From G963675935 sp963803125 (GTDB lineage Bacteria; Planctomycetota; Planctomycetia; Pirellulales; Thermoguttaceae), in NCBI GenBank assembly GCA_963803125.1, contig CAWDLR010000003.1, positions 1,302,001 through 1,366,000 on the forward strand: a stretch of 64,000 bases of DNA, read 5' to 3'. The translations under genes were made by a program, and so were the position numbers. Shown here piece after piece: positions 27,141-38,280 of the stretch. Position 1 is the first letter of the stretch. Each line of letters begins with the position of its first letter. The notes under the pieces were generated by a model. The model had not been told where the DNA came from. It made no database searches and worked only from the letters and a program-made list of their open reading frames with translations.

Positions 27141-29252
27141 TTAACCATCGAGTTCCTCGACAAAGACGATTCTCTCGGCGGGGATTTCGATTTCTGCCGG
27201 CAGTTTGACGACCTTGGTTCTTTGGAACGGGGTATGAACGCGGACTTCGCCGGTCGCGTTGCCCTCGAAGCCTTGAATGCTCTGCTTTGCGGCCTCCATC
27301 CCCGAGTTGGTAAGGATGCACGCCCGTTTTCCCGTGGCACGATTGCGGAAGACGTTGTAGGCGACTCCCCCGGCTGGATCGCCGTTGATTCGCAGGCCGT
27401 CGCGGCCAAGAACTTCGCCGAGGAACACCGTATCCGCCAGGGCATCTCGAATGCGTTTGACCTCCTTGACGTAGTCGGCCAGCCCCTCGAATGGCTTCCA
27501 GGAAAGAGGGCGGCACATGTTATACGGCCCGAGCATAACGACATGGCCTTCGCGCACCGCATTGTTTACGCCGAGATAGTCATACGCCGATCCAATAAGG
27601 AGCATCTCGGCATTCTCGGGAAAGACCTTGCGGGTTACAAGTTGGTTACCGACCCACCACGTCGCCCCGGTGAATTGCAGCATGCGGTCCCAATTGCACT
27701 CGAACGACATGGCCCAATCGGGATTGTGCTTGCGGCAAGCCGCCATCACCTCTTTCGTAAGCAGAATGGCGCCCTCCCAGGGGCCGGTGTCCGGGCTCAT
27801 CGGCAGGTTTGGATTGTAATCGACCGCGCTGGGGAACATCTTATCGACGTGGACGCCGTCGCCGCCGATCTGGGCCAGCCGGGCGAATTGATCGACGATG
27901 ATCTTGCGAAACTCCGGGAAGGCCGGATCCGCCCAGACCATTCGTTTCGGATGCCCCATTCGTCCCCAAAGGGTTCCCATCGGCCAGCCCGTGTTCCAAG
28001 TGACGCTGCCGCCGGGGTCGCCCCATTCGCGATACTTGCTGAGCTCCTTCTTGTACCACTCCATGTTGGTCATCACCGGCTGATAGTTGACGAAGAAATA
28101 GACCTTTAGCCCCAGCCTATGGCACGCTTTGATGCCATTCTCAAGGTCCTGCCAGGTTCCGAGGCTTGGATCGGGCGAGTAGAGCGGATAGCCGTTGTCG
28201 TGGCCGCCAACCTGCCAGCCGCTGATCTGCACCGCATTGATGCCGTGGTCTTTCGCCTCCTTGGCCCACTGCGGAATGTCTTTGAACGTCAAGTTGATCG
28301 TCCCTTCGGGCAATTTGAACATGGTGAACAGGAAGAATGACTGGCGGCGAATCCAGCAGTCCGCCGGTTTGCAGATGCCGAAGCTCTTTTCGAACCATGC
28401 CCGGTAAACGCGGCCGGCGGCATGCCAATCGCCGTCAACCACGCGCAGCACGACCGTCGAGCCGTCGAACGACTTGCCGGGCGGAGTAAAGGGATTGTGG
28501 ATGACCGAGGCGGAGACGTCCTTTGCATCGCCGCCACCTTGCTCCTCAAATCGGTAGACTTTATAACGAGCGATCTCATCGTGCGCGGCGAAGTAGAGCG
28601 ACTTTTTCGCCGCGACGCTCTGGATGCAGCAAAACGCCATGTTCGCTTCGCCCGGATACGCCCATTGCATAACGCCGAAGGGGCTTTTCATCTCCTTCGT
28701 CCGCGGAACGCTGGTTGGAATCCACAGCATTGCGTCGCCGGGCTTTCCCGGCTGGCCGAACTGGCCAAGCCCGCCGACCATCGGATAGCGCACTTCCCGC
28801 ACCTTGCCGCCGGTGCCGTTGTCGAGGTGGAAAGTGAATTGCAGTTCGTTGCCGACCAATTTCAACCCCATCCGAGCGTCCAGCTTATGCGGTTTGCCGG
28901 CGGTGTCCTTCATCGGCCCGTCCCAGGCAAGCGTGAGTCCATCGGCCGCGCGGCTGACGCGGGAGAGTGCCTGATCTTTGCCCAGAATAGTCGAAGTGGC
29001 GTTATCCGGCAGAACCAGAAGCAGGCGGAAATTCTCCGCCAATTCGCGCGGCGACGTCAATTCGATCCCGCTGGCCTTGTCCAACAAGCGAGTGACGGCC
29101 CCGTTGTCTTGGCGGACCTCGACCAGGCACCGGTCGTTTTCGATCCGGATCGGACCCTGGGGAGCACTCGGCTCGCTGCCCGAGGCGCACGGTTGAGCGC
29201 CGACAACAATCAGCGACAAAAGGGCAAACAACGATCTCATCGCGCTCTTCAT
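27141..29252 (-). CDS. DUF6259 domain protein, putative secreted glycoside hydrolase
   Basis: 703 residues with signal peptide MKSAMRSLFALLSLIVVGAQPCAS. The N-terminal beta-sandwich (about 35-290) leads into a TIM barrel starting WIRRQSFFLFTMFKLPEGTI. Barrel signatures include HGINAVQISGW, LKVYFFVNY, GGDGVHVDKMFPS and WAMSFECNWDR; the Asp in HVDKM and the Glu in FECNW are plausible catalytic acids (inference). A short C-terminal beta domain follows. It is related to GH families acting on alpha-linked sugars, but no activity can be named. GCGAGGA lies just before the ATG, next to a 14-bp palindrome CTCGCGATCGCGAG at 29260-29273. Confidence 0.75.
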   Translation of the reverse strand: MKSAMRSLFALLSLIVVGAQPCASGSEPSAPQGPIRIENDRCLVEVRQDNGAVTRLLDKASGIELTSPRELAENFRLLLVLPDNATSTILGKDQALSRVSRAADGLTLAWDGPMKDTAGKPHKLDARMGLKLVGNELQFTFHLDNGTGGKVREVRYPMVGGLGQFGQPGKPGDAMLWIPTSVPRTKEMKSPFGVMQWAYPGEANMAFCCIQSVAAKKSLYFAAHDEIARYKVYRFEEQGGGDAKDVSASVIHNPFTPPGKSFDGSTVVLRVVDGDWHAAGRVYRAWFEKSFGICKPADCWIRRQSFFLFTMFKLPEGTINLTFKDIPQWAKEAKDHGINAVQISGWQVGGHDNGYPLYSPDPSLGTWQDLENGIKACHRLGLKVYFFVNYQPVMTNMEWYKKELSKYREWGDPGGSVTWNTGWPMGTLWGRMGHPKRMVWADPAFPEFRKIIVDQFARLAQIGGDGVHVDKMFPSAVDYNPNLPMSPDTGPWEGAILLTKEVMAACRKHNPDWAMSFECNWDRMLQFTGATWWVGNQLVTRKVFPENAEMLLIGSAYDYLGVNNAVREGHVVMLGPYNMCRPLSWKPFEGLADYVKEVKRIRDALADTVFLGEVLGRDGLRINGDPAGGVAYNVFRNRATGKRACILTNSGMEAAKQSIQGFEGNATGEVRVHTPFQRTKVVKLPAEIEIPAERIVFVEELDG

Positions 29253-29467
29253 GGAATTCCTCGCGATCGCGAGTCTTCAAGGCAACGTGCAACCACTCTT
29301 GGATGAAATCAACGCTTCACCCAAGACGGCAACGTGCCTGACGGGACGGAAATCAAAACCGGTGGGATTGGCCGCGGAAGGGTAGGACATCGAGACGAAT
29401 CATGGAACTCGCCCAAGCATAAACGCAATGTAAACGTCCCCCTTAGGCCGGTCAAGCGGGACGCGTC

Positions 29468-30784
29468 TTATTCCCCCTTTACCGTCGCCCGGCCGATGCT
29501 GTAGTAGGTGAAGCCGGCGGCCTGCATCTGCCGCGGGCTGTAGAGGTTGCGGCCGTCGAAAATCACCGGCCGCCGCATCAGCCGCCGCATCTCATCGAAG
29601 TTGGGATGGATGAACTGCTTCCACTCGGTGCAGATGGCCAGGGCGTCGGCCCCCAGCAGCGCGTCGTCGCGCTTCTGGCAATAGACCAGCCGGTCGCCGT
29701 AGGCCGCCCGCACGTTGTTCATCGCCTCGGGATCGTAGACGCGGATCGTGGCCTTGGCGGCCAGCAGCCGCTCGATTAGCACCAGCGCGGGCGCCTCGCG
29801 AATGTCGTCGGTGCCGGGCTTGAACGAGAGTCCCCAGACGGCGATCGCCTTGTCCGAAAGTTGCCCCTCGAAGAACCGCTCGATCCGCTCGGCCAGCAGG
29901 TTCTTCTGCCGCTCGTTGACCTTGTGGACCGCTTCGAGCACGCTCGGCTCGATGCCGCACTGCCGCGCGGTCGCCGCCAGCCCGCGCACGTCCTTGGGAA
30001 AGCAACTGCCGCCGTAGCCGACGCCGGGAAAAATGAAGGCGAAGCCGATGCGGCCGTCGTGGCCGATGCCGCGGCGGACTTCGTTGATGTCGGCCCCGAC
30101 GCACTCGCAAATCCGCGCGATCTCGTTGATGAAACTGATTTTGGTCGAAAGCATCGCGTTGGCCGCATATTTGGTCATCTCGGCGCTCTCGGGCGACATC
30201 GACAACAGCGGCTTGTCGGTCCGCAAGTAGGGCTGATACAGGTCGGCCAGCACGTCGATCACCTCCTGCCGCCGCGCCCCGATCACCACCCGGCCGGGCT
30301 TCATGAAATCGTCGATCGCCATCCCCTCCTTGAGAAACTCGGGATTGCTGGCCACATCGACCTCTCGGCCGGTGATCTCCTTGAGCCGGGCGGCGAGTTT
30401 CGCATTCGTCCCCACCGGCACCGTGCTCTTGCAAACGACGATGCACTCGCGCCCGATGTGCGGGCCGATCTGCTCGACGGCCGCCCAGAAAGCCGAAAGA
30501 TCGACCGACTCGTCGGCGGCCGTGGGCGTTCCCACCGCCAAGAAAAGCAACCTCGCCGTTTTCGCCGCCGCCGCCAGATCGGTCGTGAATCGCAGCCGCC
30601 CGTCGGCCACGTTCCGCGTCACCAATTCCGCCAGTCCCGGCTCATAGATCGGAATATGCCCACGGTTGAGCACGTCGATCTTCTTCCGATCGCAATCGAC
30701 GCAGGTCACGTCGTTGCCCGTTTCAGCCAAACAGGTGCCAGTAACCAATCCCACGTACCCGGTTCCGACGACGACGATGTTCAT
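29468..30784 (-). CDS. UDP-glucose 6-dehydrogenase
   Basis: 438 residues, full length. The NAD site VVGTGYVGLVTG is at residues 5-16, followed by FLAVGTPTAADESVDLS, CKSTVPVGT and the catalytic segment GYGGSCFPKD with Cys261. It oxidises UDP-glucose twice to UDP-glucuronate for polysaccharide or envelope synthesis. There is no adjacent glycosyltransferase; the next upstream gene is an ORF6N protein. It is a housekeeping-like gene next to an accessory cassette. Confidence 0.92.
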   Translation of the reverse strand: MNIVVVGTGYVGLVTGTCLAETGNDVTCVDCDRKKIDVLNRGHIPIYEPGLAELVTRNVADGRLRFTTDLAAAAKTARLLFLAVGTPTAADESVDLSAFWAAVEQIGPHIGRECIVVCKSTVPVGTNAKLAARLKEITGREVDVASNPEFLKEGMAIDDFMKPGRVVIGARRQEVIDVLADLYQPYLRTDKPLLSMSPESAEMTKYAANAMLSTKISFINEIARICECVGADINEVRRGIGHDGRIGFAFIFPGVGYGGSCFPKDVRGLAATARQCGIEPSVLEAVHKVNERQKNLLAERIERFFEGQLSDKAIAVWGLSFKPGTDDIREAPALVLIERLLAAKATIRVYDPEAMNNVRAAYGDRLVYCQKRDDALLGADALAICTEWKQFIHPNFDEMRRLMRRPVIFDGRNLYSPRQMQAAGFTYYSIGRATVKGE

Positions 30785-30792
30785 GGGAGTTC

Positions 30793-31338
30793 CTATTCTG
30801 TCTCTTGAACATGGAATCCAATCCGACGTTGTGGCGTGGCTGGCAGCTCCATCAGTCGATTGAGAACTTGGGCGATTGCTTTGATCTCGCCGTCGTGAAT
30901 GCGGACGGTTTCTGCCAGTTGAGTCAACTGCTCGACCAACTCGCCCGGTGTGGCCATAAGGCGGCGGAGACGAACGAAGATGCGAATGATCTCGATGTTG
31001 ACGCGCACCGCGGTCGGCGATTTTAGCACGCTGGAAAGCATGGCGACGCCATGTTCGGTGAACGCCCAGGGAAGTTTTCGATGGCCGCCGTGCCCCGAAC
31101 TTGATATCACAATTTGTGATATCAAGTTCCTAAACTCTTGCTGGGTAAGCTGATAGGAGAAGTCCTCGGGGAACCGATCGGCATTCCGTCGCACGGCTTG
31201 ATTCAATGTCGAGGTAGGTACCCCATAAAGCCGCGCGAGGTCGAAATCAAGCATAACCCGTTGCCCTCGAACGACGTGAACCAGCCGCTGGATGTCGTCC
31301 GGGGCGATGAGCAGGTCGGTGGCAGACTTCTTCCTCAT
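30793..31338 (-). CDS. ORF6N-domain DNA-binding protein
   Basis: 181 residues. The ORF6N core occupies residues 10-100 (IQRLVHVVRGQRVMLDFDLARLYGVPTSTLNQAVRRN and WAFTEHGVAMLSSVL). A helical C-terminal part with a possible coiled coil follows. ORF6N/KilA-N domains occur in phage and mobile-element regulators and are often near defence genes. It starts seven bases after the TOPRIM-like gene stop, so it is likely co-transcribed. A role as regulator or DNA-binding helper of the upstream pair is an inference. Confidence 0.85.
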   Translation of the reverse strand: MRKKSATDLLIAPDDIQRLVHVVRGQRVMLDFDLARLYGVPTSTLNQAVRRNADRFPEDFSYQLTQQEFRNLISQIVISSSGHGGHRKLPWAFTEHGVAMLSSVLKSPTAVRVNIEIIRIFVRLRRLMATPGELVEQLTQLAETVRIHDGEIKAIAQVLNRLMELPATPQRRIGFHVQETE

Positions 31339-31345
31339 GCTAAAA

Positions 31346-31894
31346 TCACGCTCCGCGAGCTAGGAATGAGGTAAGCTCTTCACACGCGCGTTGAAGAGAC
31401 GGCACGGCGATGTCGGCCACTTTCGCCGGACATACGTCCGAGAAAGCAGCGACGGCGCCCTTGAGATCAGCCAAGGCAACACGTCGCTTGTAGTCGTCCT
31501 CCTCGTTGACCTCGTTTCCGAGTAGATGAAACACCCACGTCTCGACGTTTCTCTTGGGTATCAATAGGGCGATACGGTCGAGAGGACTGCGGCCACTTTG
31601 TTGAGATTGGGCAAGCGACTGATCGAGGCGACGAAGGCGTTCGTCGACCGAGGAGGTATCCGCATCGACGATTGCCACCAAGCCGGCCCGCAAATAAGCT
31701 CGGCTGCGAAGGGCTTTGACTTCGAGGGGGTAGTTCTCGATCACGTACTGCGAGCCCGCTCCTCGGCCCGAGGGGGCGACCCTCCCGCGAATTCGCCGTG
31801 ATTCAATTCCACGCCGTATCAAGTAGCGGCGCGCGAAACTCAGGTGCATGATGTCTTCACACAGGACCACGACCCGTGTATATCGGTCAGCCAT
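31346..31894 (-). CDS. TOPRIM/RloB-like putative nuclease
   Basis: 182 residues. The fold signature is of the TOPRIM/RloB type. An acidic residue follows strand 1 (VVVLCED, Glu13), AIVDADTSSVDERL carries the D-x-D pair (Asp77, Asp79), and NVETW has Glu118. These would bind metal for phosphodiester cleavage. The start overlaps the ATPase stop by eight bases. ATPase plus TOPRIM pairs are known from anti-phage systems (PARIS AriA/AriB, RloAB, Class 2 OLD), but this protein is shorter and I cannot assign it to a named one. Confidence 0.55.
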   Translation of the reverse strand: MADRYTRVVVLCEDIMHLSFARRYLIRRGIESRRIRGRVAPSGRGAGSQYVIENYPLEVKALRSRAYLRAGLVAIVDADTSSVDERLRRLDQSLAQSQQSGRSPLDRIALLIPKRNVETWVFHLLGNEVNEEDDYKRRVALADLKGAVAAFSDVCPAKVADIAVPSLQRACEELTSFLARGA

Positions 31895-33011
31895 GCAGCC
31901 ACCCCCTGGCGATCAGTTCCGACACCGGCAAGCCCGACAAATCTTGATCGCCGATACGCCTGACGCGCGTCGGTCCGCCCGACTGTCGCTCAAGCCAGTA
32001 GCCCGAACTGGCCGCGAGCAGATTGATCAACTCGGGGTGATGCGTAGCGATGATCGCTTGACACCGCCCTTCCTCGGTCGCGTCGGCAAGCCGCAGGAGC
32101 CAAGGCTGAATCTCAGGCAGCGCAAGATGGCTTTCAGGGTGATCGAGGCAGAGGGTGTTTCCTTCGTCGAGAGCGCAAGTCGCCAAGGCGTAAAGGGCAA
32201 TGAGCGCCCGCTGGCCGTCCGAAAGCTCGCCAAAACGGTACTCCGTGACAGTCTCAGGCTCCTTGTCGCTTACTTGGATGCCGAACTCCGCCCACAATGC
32301 ACGTGATTTTGCGCCGACGGATTTTAGCCGCAGTTCGCGGAATCCTTCGAGAACCTCGCTTCCCAAGACCTTCCTCAGATCAGAAACCCGGCTCTGCTGA
32401 TCCTGGGAGAGATGCCGATACCACGCAACGAAGTCGGACATATCCTTGTTGGGATGAGCGGTCTCCTTTCCACTCTTCGCGAGCATCTTGTCGGGATGGA
32501 TTTGCATCACCAACACGTTCTCGAGATTCCTCTTGAACGCTGTAAGCAACTTATTGTCGTGTCGCGGTTGCAGCCGGCCGACTCCGGAACGATTCCAGTC
32601 GCTTAAGACTTTTGGCCCAGGCGCGCCGTCGTCGTGATACAGTTGGGCATCGCCAGTATCCGAAGCGTAGAGCAGTTTCTTGTTGTGCAACAGTCGTTCC
32701 GCCTTCACACGGCAACGACCGCGATCGATCTCGTGCTCAATCTCAACCGTGTAAGAATAGACTCCTTCTTTACCACGGAGATCAATCTCAAACGTCTGGA
32801 TCGTGCGCGCATCCCAGCGGCAGAGGCTGTTGGGAGAAAACAAAGCAGTCGAAGCGTCTTCCGCACAAACGAATTCTTTTACCCGGTAAATCGCCTCAAA
32901 GACTGTTGATTTTCCCGATCCATTGGCCCCAAGAAGCAAGTTCATGGGATCCAATGGCAACTCGAAATTCACGAGCGTCTTGAAATTGTTGACGAAAAGC
33001 CGGGTAATCAT
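31887..33011 (-). CDS. AAA/ABC-type ATPase of a putative defence cassette
   Basis: 374 residues, SMC/RecF-like. Walker A is GANGSGKS (28-35) directly after MITRLFVNNFKTLVNFELPL. The signature-like stretch is FGELSDGQRA (about 259-268), Walker B is TLCLDHPESHL (about 285-295) and the switch His lies in ATHHPE (about 321-326). There is no coiled-coil arm, as in AAA_15/AAA_21 proteins. It heads the ATPase / TOPRIM / ORF6N run. Expected role: nucleotide-dependent sensor that gates the small nuclease. No promoter was identified. Confidence 0.75.
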   Translation of the reverse strand: MITRLFVNNFKTLVNFELPLDPMNLLLGANGSGKSTVFEAIYRVKEFVCAEDASTALFSPNSLCRWDARTIQTFEIDLRGKEGVYSYTVEIEHEIDRGRCRVKAERLLHNKKLLYASDTGDAQLYHDDGAPGPKVLSDWNRSGVGRLQPRHDNKLLTAFKRNLENVLVMQIHPDKMLAKSGKETAHPNKDMSDFVAWYRHLSQDQQSRVSDLRKVLGSEVLEGFRELRLKSVGAKSRALWAEFGIQVSDKEPETVTEYRFGELSDGQRALIALYALATCALDEGNTLCLDHPESHLALPEIQPWLLRLADATEEGRCQAIIATHHPELINLLAASSGYWLERQSGGPTRVRRIGDQDLSGLPVSELIARGWLHG

Positions 33012-33165
33012 CGGAGGCCTCTTGGGCTATCGGCCAAAAGGAATCGCTTTCGGACGGTGGATGCCGGATTCAATCTGTCACAACAAAACGCTACGTCACA
33101 AGGATACCACACAACGCCGCGTGGACGCGGCGGCTAAACGGTCGCGGTGACCGAAAGACCGCCTC

Positions 33166-35926
33166 CTACCCCTCCTCGCCCTTCCCGTTCTCTTCATCCT
33201 GCGGCACGCGCTTGACGGCCACGAGCGTGTCGTCATCATCGAGACTCATGATTTTCACGCCTTGGGTGTTGCGGCCGATGATGCTGATGTCGCTGGCGGC
33301 GATCCGCTGTAGCTTGCCGTGGGCGGTCATCATCAATAACTCGTCAGCGTCGGAAACGCCGACGATGCCGACCACCGGGCCGTTCCGCTCCGTCGTCTTG
33401 ATATCGCGCAGGCCCTTGCCGCCGCGACGCTGCGTGCGGTAGCTCCGCTGGGAACTCTCTTCGTGCTCTTCGTCGTCGGGTTCGTCCGCGCCGCAAGCGG
33501 CGGATCGGGCTTTACGGCGGAGTCGGATTCACTGTCGGCGTCCTCCTGGTCGAGAATCTCTTCGTCCGGGCCGCCGAGGTTCGGGCCGAACGGGGTGCGC
33601 TTGCCGTAGCCGTTGGCGCAAACCGTCAGCAGCGTGGCGTCGGGATCGGCCACCACCATCCCGACCACCGAATCGCCGCCCGCCAGCTTGATCCCTTTCA
33701 CGCCGCTTGAGTTGCGGCCCATCGGGCGGGCGTCGGATTGCTTGAAGCGGATCGCCATGCCGTGCGTGGTCGATAGCACCAGTTCGTCGCCCGGCTTGGC
33801 CACCACCACGTCGACCAGCGAATCCCCCTCGCGGAGCTTGATGGCGATAATTCCGCTCTTCTTCGGCCGACTGTAGTCTTCCAGCGGCGTCTTTTTCACC
33901 AGCCCATGGGCGGTGGCCATGACCAGGTAGTGGTCGGGCCGGTCGAACTCGCGAACGGCGCGGCAGTCGGTAATCGACTCGCCCTCGGTCAAGTTGAGCA
34001 GATTGACCACCGCCCGGCCGCGCGAGTCGCGGGCCAACTGCGGCAGATCGTAAACTTTGCGCCAATATACCTTGCCTTTATTGGTAAAAAAGAGCAGGTA
34101 GTCGTGCGTGCTGGCGACGAAGAGGTGCTGGATCGGGTCCTCCTCCTCCGATTTCGCCCCGATCAGCCCTTTGCCGCCGCGGCGCTGGGCGCGGTAGATC
34201 GAGGCCGGCGTCCGCTTGACGTAGCCGTTGCCGCTGATGGAGACGACCATCGTCTCCTCGGTGATCAGATCCTCCATGTCGATCTCGCCCACCTCTTCGC
34301 CGCTAATTTCCGTGCGCCGCGCGTCGGCGTGCTTGCGTTTCACCTCGCGGCAATCCTCGCGGATGAAGTCGAGGATGTTCTGCCGGTCGGAAAGGATGCG
34401 GCGGTACTCGATGATTTCCGCCAGCAGCGTGTGGTACTCGCCGGCCAGCTTCTCCTGCTCCAGGTTGACCAACTGTCCGAGGGTCATTCGCAGGATCGCG
34501 TCGGCCTGCACCGGCGTGAGCGTGTAGAACTCACTCGTGCCGCGTTCCTCGACGAACACGGCGAAACCCTCGTCGCCCAACGCCCGGCGGAGCAGGGCCG
34601 AGGGGGTCTTGATCTGCATCAGCCGCTCTTTCGCCTCCGCTTGAGTGGAAGAGCTTCGGATCACGCGGATCACTTCGTCGATATTGGCGTGGGCCAGCAG
34701 CAGCCCTTCGACGGTGTGCTTTCGCTGCCGGGCGCGGGCCAGCAGGAACTGCGTCCGCCGGCGGATGACCGTCTCGCGGTGGCGAATGAACTCTTGCAGC
34801 AATTCCTTGAACGACAGCACCCGCGGCTTGCCGTCCACCAGCGCCAGGAAGATCAGCGAGAAGCTGTCCTGGAGCGGCGAGAACTGGTAGAGTTGGTTCA
34901 GGACGATGTCGGGATCGGCGTCGCGTTTCAGTTCGCACACTAGGCGGACAGGTTCTTTCAGGTCGCTCTCGTTGCGAATGCCGGATATGCCGGGGATTTT
35001 GCCCTCGTTCACCAGGGCGGCGATGCGCTCTTCGATGCGGTCGCGGGATTGCTGGAAGGGGATTTCGCTGATGACGATCCGGTTTCGCTTGTTATGTTCC
35101 TCGATCGTCGCCCGGCGCGAAGGATGATCGTGCTTCGGCCGGTGTGGTATCCGCGGCGGATGCCGGCCCGGCCACAGACGACGCCGCCGGTGGGAAAATC
35201 GGGGCCGGGGCAGATCTCCAATAGCTCGTCGATTGAAACGTCGGGCTCATCGATCACGCGGATCATGGCGTCGCAGATTTCGCCCAGGTTGTGCGGCGGG
35301 ATCGACGTGGCCATGCCCACCGCAATGCCGTTGGCGCCGTTGACCAACAGATTTGGGAACTTCGACGGCAGCACCGAGGGCTCGGTGTGCCGCTCATCGT
35401 AGGTCGGCACGAAATCGACCGTGTCGAGCTTGATGTCCTCCATCATCAGCGCGGCGATCGCCGACATGCGGGCTTCGGTGTATCGCATGGCCGCCGCGGG
35501 CAGCCCGGCGATCGAGCCGAAGTTCCCCTGCTTGTCGATCAGCACGTGCCGCATGTTCCATTCCTGGGCCATGCGGACCAGGGTCGGATAGATCACGCTC
35601 TCGCCGTGCGGATGGTAGTTGCCGCTAGTGTCGCCGGAGATTTTCGCACATTTCACCCGCGCCGCCCCCGGCGTCAGGTTCAGGTCGTTCATGGCGACCA
35701 GGATTCGCCGTTGCGAGGGCTTCAGGCCGTCGCGGACGTCGGGCAGGGCGCGGCTGACGATCACGCTCATCGAGTAGGTCAGATAGCTGTTCTTCAACTC
35801 GTCCTCGATGGAGACGTCCAACAGCCGCTTCGAGGGGAGGCCGCCGGGGACCGCCGAGGGAGAAACATCGGGCGGAAGATCCTCGGAATCGGGCGGTTCG
35901 GGCGGGAGATTCGAGTCGGTTGACAC
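33166..35926 (-). CDS. gyrA: DNA gyrase subunit A (two frameshifts)
   Basis: About 920 codons read in three pieces. The breakage-reunion domain includes SMSVIVSRALPDVRDGLKPSQRR and the catalytic Tyr in AMRYTEARMS. In the QRDR, HPHGESVIYP keeps Ser but has Pro where E. coli has Asp87. The frame changes near 35111-35115, where one more G restores LRARATIEEHNKRNRI. It changes again between about 33480 and 33535, just before DDEEHEESSQRSYRTQRRGGKGL. The C-terminal pinwheel has several blades, including the GyrA-box-like QRRGGKG. With an essential gene like this, sequencing error is the likelier explanation. Confidence 0.9.
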
Positions 35927-36201
35927 TACGGGTCCTTTCGAGGGGGGGTCGCCAGCAGCGCCGCGTCACCGACCGGGGGAGCAGCGGCGATCATTTTTCA
36001 CGGCTTTTTTGGGATCGCGTAAGTATACTGATTTTCGCCCTCGGCCACAACGTCCCCGCGGCGAAAAGCCGTTTCGCAAACTGCTGGCAAACAACTACTT
36101 ATGATGCGATTTTTGCCCGTCGCTCTGGCAAACGAGGGGAGATTCTGACAAGATGCCAGGTGCGGGCTATTTTGCAGAAAAACCGCAGAAAAAAACGCAC
36201 A

Positions 36202-38280
36202 ATGGGTCTTGATTTTCACCCCTACCCAAAGCCAATAAATCCTCCGTCGCAGGTGGGCTATGCCGCGATAAGCCTCAAGGTCTATGGGGCAGCGGCGATC
36301 GCGGGCAGCGGGTGGACTTGGGCGTTGGCGCTATTGGCCGCTCGACAACATCTGACAGGAGATTACTGCGTGCTGTCGGCCGTGCCGCCGTTGTGGGGCG
36401 CGATTGGGCTGCCGATAACCACGCTCCTTCTCCTTCTCGCCGCCGGTTTGTGCGTTGCCGTTGCTGCCGGCCGCGTGGCGCATGTCGGCGGTCGTTTTTG
36501 GGCGGCGCCGATCTGCTGGTGGATGTGCGCCTGGCTGATACCAGCGCTGGATTTGCTGCGTCTGGGAGGCGTTCCGGTTGCGATGACGTTCCTTGAGCCG
36601 TTGTGGCTGGCGGCAATCACCGGGGCCGCGGCCGGCGCGACCGTCGATGTCCTTCGCGGCTCGGCGCTGCGGCCGCTGCGGCCGCCGGTGATTCCGTGGA
36701 GGAGCGTCGTGTGGCTGTTGATCGTTTTCTGCGGCGGCTGGTGGTATTACCAGGGGCAGCAGGCGTACGACAATTATCTGCTGGGCTACAACGATTTTGG
36801 ACATTTCGGTTGGCGGGTGGCCAACACCTGGGCGGGCCGGGGCTTCTTGCTGGAAACACCGAGCCTGCCGGCCTTTTGGGATCACTTCAATCCGGGGCTG
36901 GCGTTGCTGGCGCCGTTGTGGGGACTCTGGCCCGATCCACGGCTGTTCCTGCTGATCCAGGCGATCTGCTTGGCGGTGCCGGCGGCGGTGGTCTTCGGCA
37001 TCGCACGGCGACTGGGAGCCACGTCGGCGGCAGGGGCGGCCTGGGCCGCCGCCTACTTGGCGTTCCCGGTCGTTGGGCAACTCAACTTGAACTATGGCTA
37101 CGGTTGGCATCCGGTGAGCCTGGCTCTGCCGCTGGTCTTCCTGGCGATTTGGGCGTTGCTGCAAGGCCGGCGAACGTGGGCGATGATCGCGGCAGCTCTA
37201 GCGTGCGGCTTTCAGGAAGACGTGATCGTCGTCTTGTGCTGCCTTGCGCTGGCCTTCACCGTTGAAGCGTGGCTCGGCCGCCGCCGGCGGTTGCTACCTT
37301 CGGAGCCAGCCGGATCGCCGCGAGTGCCGGCCGACGCTTTGCCGACTTGGGGTTGGGGCGTCGTAGCCGCCGTCTTGGCGGCGACGTTTGTTCTTGTCTT
37401 CAATATCGCGGCATTTTCGAGGTACCAAACGGCCCGCTTTCCCGATCTGGGCGATTCGACCCGCGACATCTTGCTCTCGCCGATTCTACGGCCGGCGGCG
37501 TTTTGGGGGCGCTCCTGCGGCCGCGCTGCGGCTACTTCCTCTTCTGCCTGGGGATTCCGCTGGGGCTAAGATCGCTTGTCCGCGGCTGGGCGACGCTCTT
37601 GGCCGCGGCAGTTCCGTTGGCGGTTTTGCTGGTCTGGAGTCACCCCCCTGCTACGAGCATTGCCTTCCAGTACACGACCGTTCTGATTCCCATCCTCTTC
37701 CTGGCGGCGATGACGGGGGCGGCACGATTGAACGACGCTGCGCCGACGAGAGGCGGAACTGCCGGCGGCATGTCGTCATCGCCCCTGCTTCGCGCCGCAG
37801 TCGTCGCGCTGGCCGCAAGCCTAACGGCCTCCGTCGCTTTCGGGTCGTTTCCCTGGAGCAGCCCGACGCTGACCGACATGGTCATGGTGACCTACGGAGA
37901 ACCGAGCGTCGCGGAAGACCGCGCCGCCGGTTCTCCCGGCACGCGCGATTCTCAATCAGATCGTCGGCTGCGCGGGAGGAAAGGAATCGGCCGTGTTGGC
38001 TACCGGCCGCGTGGCTGCGCATCTGCTGGCCGTCCGCCGGCTCGACACCGTCGGCCAGGCGTGCAGCCGCTGGAAGGCGTTTGCGGACGAAGTTGGCCCC
38101 GGCCGGTCGCCGATCGAGCTGTTCGACTGGATCGTACTCGATACGAAAGAGCACTTCTACCAGTCGGCCAAGGAGACGCACTTTGTGGCCGCAGCGGCCG
38201 AAGCGGCTCATTACCGGCTGGTTCACTCTGCTGACGGCATCGTGGTCTATTCTCGGTTGTCAAGACGTCCATCGTCTTAA
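36202..38280 (+). CDS. DUF2079-family polytopic membrane protein (two frameshifts)
   Basis: About 693 codons. Roughly ten transmembrane segments are visible, with the family block NDFGHFGWRVANTWAGRG and WDHFNPGLALLAPLWG near residues 198-240. The frame is lost at the G run near 37505-37509; six G give AFWGALLRPRCGYFLFC. It is lost again near 37929-37932, where removing one base gives AILNQIVGCAGGKESAVLATGR. The soluble C-terminal tail follows. DUF2079 proteins resemble GT-C glycosyltransferases, but no substrate is known. The start is taken at 36202, just before the first hydrophobic segment; no clear ribosome-binding site is seen. Confidence 0.75.

Noticed and set aside
33166..35926. Programmed frameshifting in gyrA
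   Set aside because: Neither break shows a slippery heptamer with a downstream structure, and similar breaks occur in several unrelated genes here.
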